Positions 59,742-64,000 of a stretch of DNA of 64,000 bases are shown here, in pieces (the first letter of the stretch is position 1; every line of letters starts with the position of its first letter). This stretch comes from Caballeronia pedi (GTDB lineage: Bacteria > Pseudomonadota > Gammaproteobacteria > Burkholderiales > Burkholderiaceae): NCBI RefSeq assembly GCF_001544915.2, contig NZ_FCOE02000017.1, positions 62,001-126,000 on the forward strand, in the 5' to 3' direction. A program made the translations under genes and the position numbers. The notes below the pieces were generated by a model that saw only the letters and a program-made list of their open reading frames with translations, was not told where the DNA came from and did no database searches.

Positions 59742-60347
59742 ATGCGCGAACTCATCAAGCGCTACTGGATCACCATCCGAAGGCCGAGCCTGTATTACAG
59801 CCTCGGCTTTCTGACGCTGGGCGGCTTCGTCGCGGGCGTGATCTTCTGGGGCGCCTTCAACACGGCGATGGAACTCACCAACACCGAAGTCTTCTGTACC
59901 GGCTGTCACGAGATGCGCGACAACACCTATGCCGAGCTGAAGAACACGATTCACTTCAGCAATCGCACGGGCGTGCACGCGAAGTGCTCGGACTGCCACG
60001 TGCCGCACGAGTGGACCGACAAGATCGCACGCAAGATGCAGGCGTCGAAGGAAGTGTGGGCGAAGATCTTCGGCGTGGTGAATACGCGCGAGAAGTTTCT
60101 CGACAAGCGGCTCGAACTCGCGGAACACGAATGGGCGCGCTTCAAGGCGAACGATTCGCTCGAATGCCGCAATTGCCACTCGTTCCAGTACATGGATTTC
60201 ACGCGGCAGAGTCCGCGCGCGCAGGAGGCGCATCAGCGCTTTCTGGAGACGGGCGAGAAGACTTGCATCGATTGCCACAAGGGCATTGCGCATGAATTGC
60301 CGAACATGGTGAAGGCGGAGGAAATGGAGAAGAGCAAGCGCAAGTGA
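59742..60347 (+). CDS. napC: Membrane-anchored tetrahaem quinol dehydrogenase NapC
   Basis: 201-aa NapC/NirT family protein. A single N-terminal TM helix (about 17-39) anchors a periplasmic domain with four CxxCH sites: CTGCH (52), CSDCH (about 84), CRNCH (about 143) and CIDCH (about 177). Passes electrons from quinol to NapB. With napF, napG and napH absent, NapC is the only quinol route, as in many Proteobacteria. Last gene of the nap operon. Confidence 0.93.
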   Translation: MRELIKRYWITIRRPSLYYSLGFLTLGGFVAGVIFWGAFNTAMELTNTEVFCTGCHEMRDNTYAELKNTIHFSNRTGVHAKCSDCHVPHEWTDKIARKMQASKEVWAKIFGVVNTREKFLDKRLELAEHEWARFKANDSLECRNCHSFQYMDFTRQSPRAQEAHQRFLETGEKTCIDCHKGIAHELPNMVKAEEMEKSKRK

Positions 60348-60395
60348 ATGGGGGCCGGGGCGGGTGCAAACCGTTTGCCGGATCCCGTGATCGTT

Positions 60396-60508
60396 TCGGT
60401 CTATTGGTGTTGCCCCTGTGCGGGGCTAGCGAGTGCCCTCAAAGGCCATCTCGGGCGTGGACCGCGCACGGTCTGCCGAGCCATGACTTTGAGCGCGCTG
60501 GTTCAGCA
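60396..60508 (+). repeat. Intergenic repeat, arm 1
   Basis: Starts TCGGTCTATTGGTGTTGCCC and runs through CCGCGCACGGTCTGCC to GGTTCAGCA. Matches the reverse complement of arm 2 apart from an insertion of about 110 bp in arm 2 and scattered changes. Confidence 0.75.
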
Positions 60509-60642
60509 CAAAAGAGTTCCGGCACGGCGCTGCGCGCTGCCGCTGGGTGTGCAAGGGAAACCATTGGTATGGGTCGCTTAGTAAGGAAGTGTGCGCATTC
60601 CCGATTGACCGGTCGACCGCGAAGCGGGCCGGAGCCATTTCA

Positions 60643-60865
60643 TGCTGAACCAGTCTGTTTTGTGGTGCGATGGGGCAGACCGTGCGCGGTCCACGCCCGA
60701 GGGGGTCTATGAGGGCACTCGCTACTGCTGTGCCCTATACGTTCGCCCGTGCCGCGGCCGGCTTGAAGCGTTCCGGATGGGGAGAGCTGCTTTCTTTGGT
60801 TACTTTCTTTGCAGCAGCAAAGAAAGTGACTGCCGCCCCGCACAGGGGCAACACCAATAAACCGA
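60643..60865 (-). repeat. Intergenic repeat, arm 2 (with extra hairpin segment)
   Basis: Inverted copy of arm 1, with an extra segment between GCGGGGC and GCGAGTGCCCTCA that carries the perfect hairpin ACTTTCTTTGC-AGCA-GCAAAGAAAGT (60802-60827). Sequences of this type are, from memory, frequent between genes of Paraburkholderia and Caballeronia. Confidence 0.7.
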
Positions 60866-60941
60866 CACGTATACAGGCCATCCATAGAAGCCCAGGCGAA
60901 CAACACGCTCTAACGACGCCATCGACCGAGAGGAAACATCG

Positions 60942-61565
60942 ATGCTCAGCGCCCGGCAACTCGACGTAATGCGCGGCAGCCGCACCATCGTGGCCGGCGT
61001 GGATTTTCGCGTCGATGGCGGCGCGGCGCTGCTCATTCACGGCGCGAACGGCAGCGGCAAGAGCTCGCTGATCGCCGCGCTCGCGGGACTGTTGCCGCCC
61101 GCCGCCGGCGACGTGTCCTGGCGCGGCATGAACGTGCGCGACGATCCCGCTCGCTTCAGGCGCGACCTCGCGTATATCGGCCACGCCGACGGCTTCAACG
61201 GCGAACTGACCGTCACGGAAAATCTTCGCTTCGCCGCCCTGCTCGGCGCGCACGCGGCGCGCATCGACGAACGCGACGTGCTGAACCGCGCCGGCGTCCT
61301 GCCGCTCATGTACACGCGTCTGAATCGACTGTCGCAAGGGCAGCGGCGGCGCGTCGCGCTCGCGCGTCTCGTGCTCGCGGGCAAGGCGCTGTGGCTGCTA
61401 GACGAACCCACCGAAGCCATCGACGACGCCGGCGCGCGCTGGTTCGCCGCGTGCATCGACGATCATCTGCGCGAAGGCGGCACGCTCGTCGCGACGACAC
61501 ATCGCCCGCTTCCCGTCGATGCCGCGCGCACCCGGCATCTGCATCTCGAACGGAGCGCGGCATGA
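60942..61565 (+). CDS. ccmA: Haem exporter ATP-binding protein CcmA
   Basis: 207-aa ABC ATPase of cytochrome c maturation system I. Walker A GANGSGKS (34-41), signature LSQGQRRR (about 128), Walker B LWLLDEP (about 147). With CcmB it uses ATP to release holo-CcmE from CcmCD. First gene of ccmABCDEF; ATGA overlap with ccmB. Confidence 0.92.
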   Translation: MLSARQLDVMRGSRTIVAGVDFRVDGGAALLIHGANGSGKSSLIAALAGLLPPAAGDVSWRGMNVRDDPARFRRDLAYIGHADGFNGELTVTENLRFAALLGAHAARIDERDVLNRAGVLPLMYTRLNRLSQGQRRRVALARLVLAGKALWLLDEPTEAIDDAGARWFAACIDDHLREGGTLVATTHRPLPVDAARTRHLHLERSAA

Positions 61566-62230
61566 TCGCGCTGACGCTCCAGGTGATCCGGCGCGAACTG
61601 ATCCTCAACTGGCGCTCGCGCACCGTGACGCTTTCGGTGCTGCTGTTCTTCGTGCTGGCGTCCAGCCTGTTTCCGCTCGGCATCGGTCCCGATCCAACGC
61701 TCCTGCATGCGATCGCGCCGGGCGTGCTCTGGGTCACGGCTCTGTTCGCGGCGCTGCTGTCGGCGGGCCAGCTCTTCAGCAACGATTTCGCGAGCGGCGC
61801 GCTCGAACAGATGCTGCTTTCGCCGCAGCCGCTCGCGGGCATCGTGCTCGGCAAGATCGTCGCGCACTGGATCACAACGGGCCTCGCGCTCGTCGTGCTC
61901 GCGCCGGTCGTCGCGCTCGAATACGGGCTCGATGCGCGCACCATCGTCATGCTGATGGCGTCGCTTTTGATCGGCACGCCGCTGCTTTCGCTGATCGGTT
62001 CGATGGGCGCGGCGCTCACGCTCGGCGTGCGCGGCGGCAGCGTCGTGCTCGCGTTGCTGATTCTGCCGCTCTACGTGCCGGTGCTCGTGTTCGGGGTCGG
62101 CGCGGCCAGTCCCGCCGCGAGCGCCGCGTGGGCGAACGCGAATTTCTCGCTGCTCGCGGCCGCGCTGTGCGTTGCGCTCTGGCTGTGTCCGTGGGCCAGC
62201 GCCGCGGCCCTTCGCATCTCGATGGAATAG
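61562..62230 (+). CDS. ccmB: Haem exporter membrane protein CcmB
   Basis: 222-aa six-helix membrane protein. Family segments: RRELILNWRSR (about 10-20), FASGALEQMLLSP (about 78) and PLYVPVLVFGVGA (about 161). ATG 61562 overlaps ccmA by 4 bp. Confidence 0.92.
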   Translation: MIALTLQVIRRELILNWRSRTVTLSVLLFFVLASSLFPLGIGPDPTLLHAIAPGVLWVTALFAALLSAGQLFSNDFASGALEQMLLSPQPLAGIVLGKIVAHWITTGLALVVLAPVVALEYGLDARTIVMLMASLLIGTPLLSLIGSMGAALTLGVRGGSVVLALLILPLYVPVLVFGVGAASPAASAAWANANFSLLAAALCVALWLCPWASAAALRISME

Positions 62231-62235
62231 CCGCC

Positions 62236-62976
62236 ATGAACGCATTCCGTTTCGCGTCGCCGCGCCACTTCGAACGCTTCGCCGCGCGCGCGACGCCGTG
62301 GTTCGCGTGGGCGTCGGTCGTGTTCGTCGCGGCGGGGCTCGTCATCGGCCTCGCCATCGCGCCCGCCGATGCGCTGCAACGCGACATCTACCGCATCATG
62401 TTCGTGCATGTGCCCGCAGCGTGGATGTCGATGTTCATCTATCTCGTCATGGCCGCGTACGGCGCGCTCCATCTCGCGATGCACACCCGTCTCTCCGCGA
62501 TGATGGCCCGCGCGCTCGCCCCGACCGGCGCGCTCTTCACCGCGATCGCGCTGATTACCGGCGCGCTGTGGGGCAAGCCGACATGGGGCACCTGGTGGGT
62601 CTGGGACGCGCGGCTGACCTCCGAGCTGATCCTGTTCTTCCTCTATGTCGGCTTCATCGCGCTGCACGCGGCCATCGACGGCACGCGCCGCGCCGACCGC
62701 GCGTGCTCGGTGCTCGCGCTGATCGGCGTCGTGAACATCCCGATCATCTATTTTTCCGTGCAATGGTGGTACACGCTGCATCAGGGGCCGTCGCTCGGTT
62801 TCGGCAGCGGCGTGGCGATGGAAAAGTCGATGGCATGGGGCATCGTCGTGATGTCGGCGGGATTCTGGTCGTATGCGATCGCGGTGTCGCTCGCGCGCGT
62901 GCGCGTCATCATGCGGGCGGCCGAGCGCGTGCCGGCGGGCGAAGCGCCATCGCGAATCGAGGAGCGCGCCGCATGA
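62236..62976 (+). CDS. ccmC: Haem lyase-type transporter CcmC
   Basis: 246-aa six-helix protein of the haem-handling superfamily. The tryptophan-rich motif WGTWWVWDARLTSE (about 116-129) is intact, with conserved His residues in MFVHVPAAW (about 57) and YTLHQGPS (about 180). Loads haem onto CcmE. Overlaps ccmD by 4 bp. Confidence 0.93.
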   Translation: MNAFRFASPRHFERFAARATPWFAWASVVFVAAGLVIGLAIAPADALQRDIYRIMFVHVPAAWMSMFIYLVMAAYGALHLAMHTRLSAMMARALAPTGALFTAIALITGALWGKPTWGTWWVWDARLTSELILFFLYVGFIALHAAIDGTRRADRACSVLALIGVVNIPIIYFSVQWWYTLHQGPSLGFGSGVAMEKSMAWGIVVMSAGFWSYAIAVSLARVRVIMRAAERVPAGEAPSRIEERAA

Positions 62977-63098
62977 ACACGTTCGAATCGGTCCTGGCGA
63001 TGCTCGCCGCGAATCCCATTCTCTCGGCCGCGCTCGCACTCACCTTTTTGCTGATGGGCGCGCAAGCGTGGCTCGTGCATCGTGGGTTGCGCCGATGA
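62973..63098 (+). CDS. ccmD: Cytochrome c maturation protein CcmD
   Basis: 41-aa single-pass membrane protein (ILSAALALTFLLMGAQAW helix, then VHRGLRR). Too small for most gene callers. ATGA overlaps with both ccmC and ccmE fix its frame. Helps release holo-CcmE. Confidence 0.85.
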   Translation: MNTFESVLAMLAANPILSAALALTFLLMGAQAWLVHRGLRR

Positions 63099-63550
63099 AA
63101 GCGCGTCATCGCCGGTTCGCGTTCATCGCGCTCGGCGTCGCGAGCGCGGGCCTCGCGTGCGCGTTCGTGCTCAATGCGTTTCGCGCCAATGTGATGTTTT
63201 TCGTCAGCCCGAGCCAGATCGTCGCGCATGAAGAGACGCGCACGCAGCGCTTCCGGCTCGGCGGGCTGGTCGAGCGCGGCTCGCTCGTGCGCGATGCCGA
63301 TGGCCGCACGGTGCGCTTCGTCGTCACCGATGAGCGCGCGTCGCTGCCCGTCACCTACACGGGCGCGCTGCCCGATCTGTTTCGCGAAGGCAGCGGTGTC
63401 GTGGCGCAAGGCACGCTCGGCGCCGATGGCCGATTCCACGCCGACGAAGTCCTCGCGAAGCACGACGAAAAATACACGCCACCGCAAGTGGAACGGGCGC
63501 TCCGCGACGTCCGCGCGTCTGCGGACGCGAACGCCGGAACGCGCCGATGA
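63095..63550 (+). CDS. ccmE: Haem chaperone CcmE
   Basis: 151-aa periplasmic haem carrier with an N-terminal TM anchor (about 8-28). The haem-binding motif HxxxY is present as His123 and Tyr127 in AKHDEKYTPP. OB-fold core with RFRLGGLVERGSLV (about 52-65). Overlaps ccmD and ccmF by 4 bp each. Confidence 0.93.
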   Translation: MKARHRRFAFIALGVASAGLACAFVLNAFRANVMFFVSPSQIVAHEETRTQRFRLGGLVERGSLVRDADGRTVRFVVTDERASLPVTYTGALPDLFREGSGVVAQGTLGADGRFHADEVLAKHDEKYTPPQVERALRDVRASADANAGTRR

Positions 63551-64000
63551 TCGTCGAACTCGGCCACTTCGCGCTGATTCTCGCGATGCTGCTCGCGCTC
63601 GTCGCGGGCATCGTGCCGATGCTCGGCGCGCGTTTCTCCATCGAACGATGGATGCGCGTCGCCGCGCCCGCCGCGTTCGGGCAGTTCGGCTTCGTCGCGA
63701 TCGCGTTCGGCTGTCTCGCGGCGGCGTTTCTCGGCAATGATTTTTCGGTGATCTATGTCGTCGGGAATTCGAACTCGGCGCTGCCGGCGATTTATCGCTT
63801 CACGGCGGTCTGGGGCGGACACGAAGGCTCGCTGCTGCTGTGGGTGTTGTTGCTGACGCTCTGGATGATCGCCGTCGCTGCCTTCGGCAAACGGCTGCCG
63901 CTGCCGTTCGCGGCGCGCGTGCACGGCGTGATGAGCGGGATCAACGCGGGCTTTCTGCTGTTCATGCTGCTGACCTCGAATCCGTTCACGCGCATCATGC
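63547..64000 (+). CDS. ccmF: Cytochrome c haem lyase subunit CcmF, 3' part beyond the window
   Basis: About 151 codons of a protein that is normally about 650 aa. The visible part has three or four TM helices and the conserved VIYVVGNSNSALPAIYRFTA (first part) and VWGGHEGSLLLW segments (about 95). Starts at ATG 63547. ccmG and ccmH would be expected downstream. Confidence 0.92.
   Translation, partial: MIVELGHFALILAMLLALVAGIVPMLGARFSIERWMRVAAPAAFGQFGFVAIAFGCLAAAFLGNDFSVIYVVGNSNSALPAIYRFTAVWGGHEGSLLLWVLLLTLWMIAVAAFGKRLPLPFAARVHGVMSGINAGFLLFMLLTSNPFTRIM

Larger units (their letters stand above)
60348..60941. other. 594-bp gap between nap and ccm, filled by repeat arms
   Basis: No gene. Holds two inverted-repeat arms (60396-60508 and 60643-60865) and an 11-bp-stem hairpin at 60802-60827. 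Confidence 0.7.

Noticed and set aside
56871..60293. 1140-aa minus-strand open frame
   Set aside because: Antisense to napA, napB and napC; composition (Arg, His, Asp, Val) is that of a codon-position shadow.
60802..60827. Hairpin as a terminator between nap and ccm
   Set aside because: Strong stem but no T run on either side; more likely part of the repeat element.
1..64000. tRNA, rRNA or CRISPR arrays
   Set aside because: No cloverleaf-like GC-rich 75-bp unit, rRNA stretch or regularly spaced repeat was noticed by eye; a dedicated search (tRNAscan, Infernal) would be decisive.

Overview
The window reads as a chromosomal or chromid segment of a Burkholderiaceae bacterium, most likely Paraburkholderia or Caballeronia. 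It is GC-rich, and it carries a DUF4148 secreted protein, many divergent LysR/operon pairs, orphan vgrG islands and intergenic repeat arms of the kind common in that group. This assignment rests on family recognition, not on a search. Coding density is high, both strands are used, and I see no rRNA, tRNA or CRISPR array.

Layout. 1-9.5 kb: the 5' part of mmsA with a divergent LysR regulator, a DUF4148 protein, an NADH-dehydrogenase-like flavoprotein, class I fructose-bisphosphate aldolase, a PBP4-type D,D-carboxypeptidase, and an alpha/beta hydrolase divergent from a second LysR. 9.5-25 kb: a squalene-synthase-like enzyme, RlpA with an unusual leader, a GST/DUF899 operon, a degenerate receiver protein, NudC, a histidine phosphatase, an RraA/IlvD-type sugar-acid module, MarC, a YcgR/PilZ protein, a diiron protein, a hydrolase-LuxR fusion, a two-lobed glycosyltransferase, and a TetR gene with twin operators. 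26-33.4 kb: a complete Nit1C cluster (flavoprotein, MSMEG_0570-type protein, AIR-synthase-like protein, N-acetyltransferase, radical SAM protein, nitrilase, MSMEG_0572-type protein) behind a very good sigma-54 promoter and divergent from a MocR-type regulator. 33.5-40.7 kb: an AT-richer type VI secretion island, vgrG - effector - immunity, followed by a second effector tip plus immunity gene joined through an IS5-family remnant.

41-49 kb: a translationally coupled exopolysaccharide operon with BcsB-like, NfrB-like (MshEN c-di-GMP sensor), NfrA-like and DUF4434-like glycosidase genes, preceded by what looks like an internally deleted wecB. 49-54.3 kb: an AtuA-like two-gene unit with a CitMHS transporter and LysR, and a zinc alcohol dehydrogenase. 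54.8-56 kb: small hypotheticals and an HNH protein. 56.2-60.3 kb: napEDABC (periplasmic nitrate reductase). 60.9-64 kb: ccmABCDEF (cytochrome c maturation, ccmF cut by the window end), which supplies the haem attachment that NapB and NapC need.

The best candidates for something new are the duplicated effector-tip/immunity cassette, whose toxin domain is not clearly assigned, and the BcsB-NfrB-NfrA-glycosidase operon with its wecB relic. The sigma-54/MocR wiring of Nit1C is the clearest regulatory prediction.
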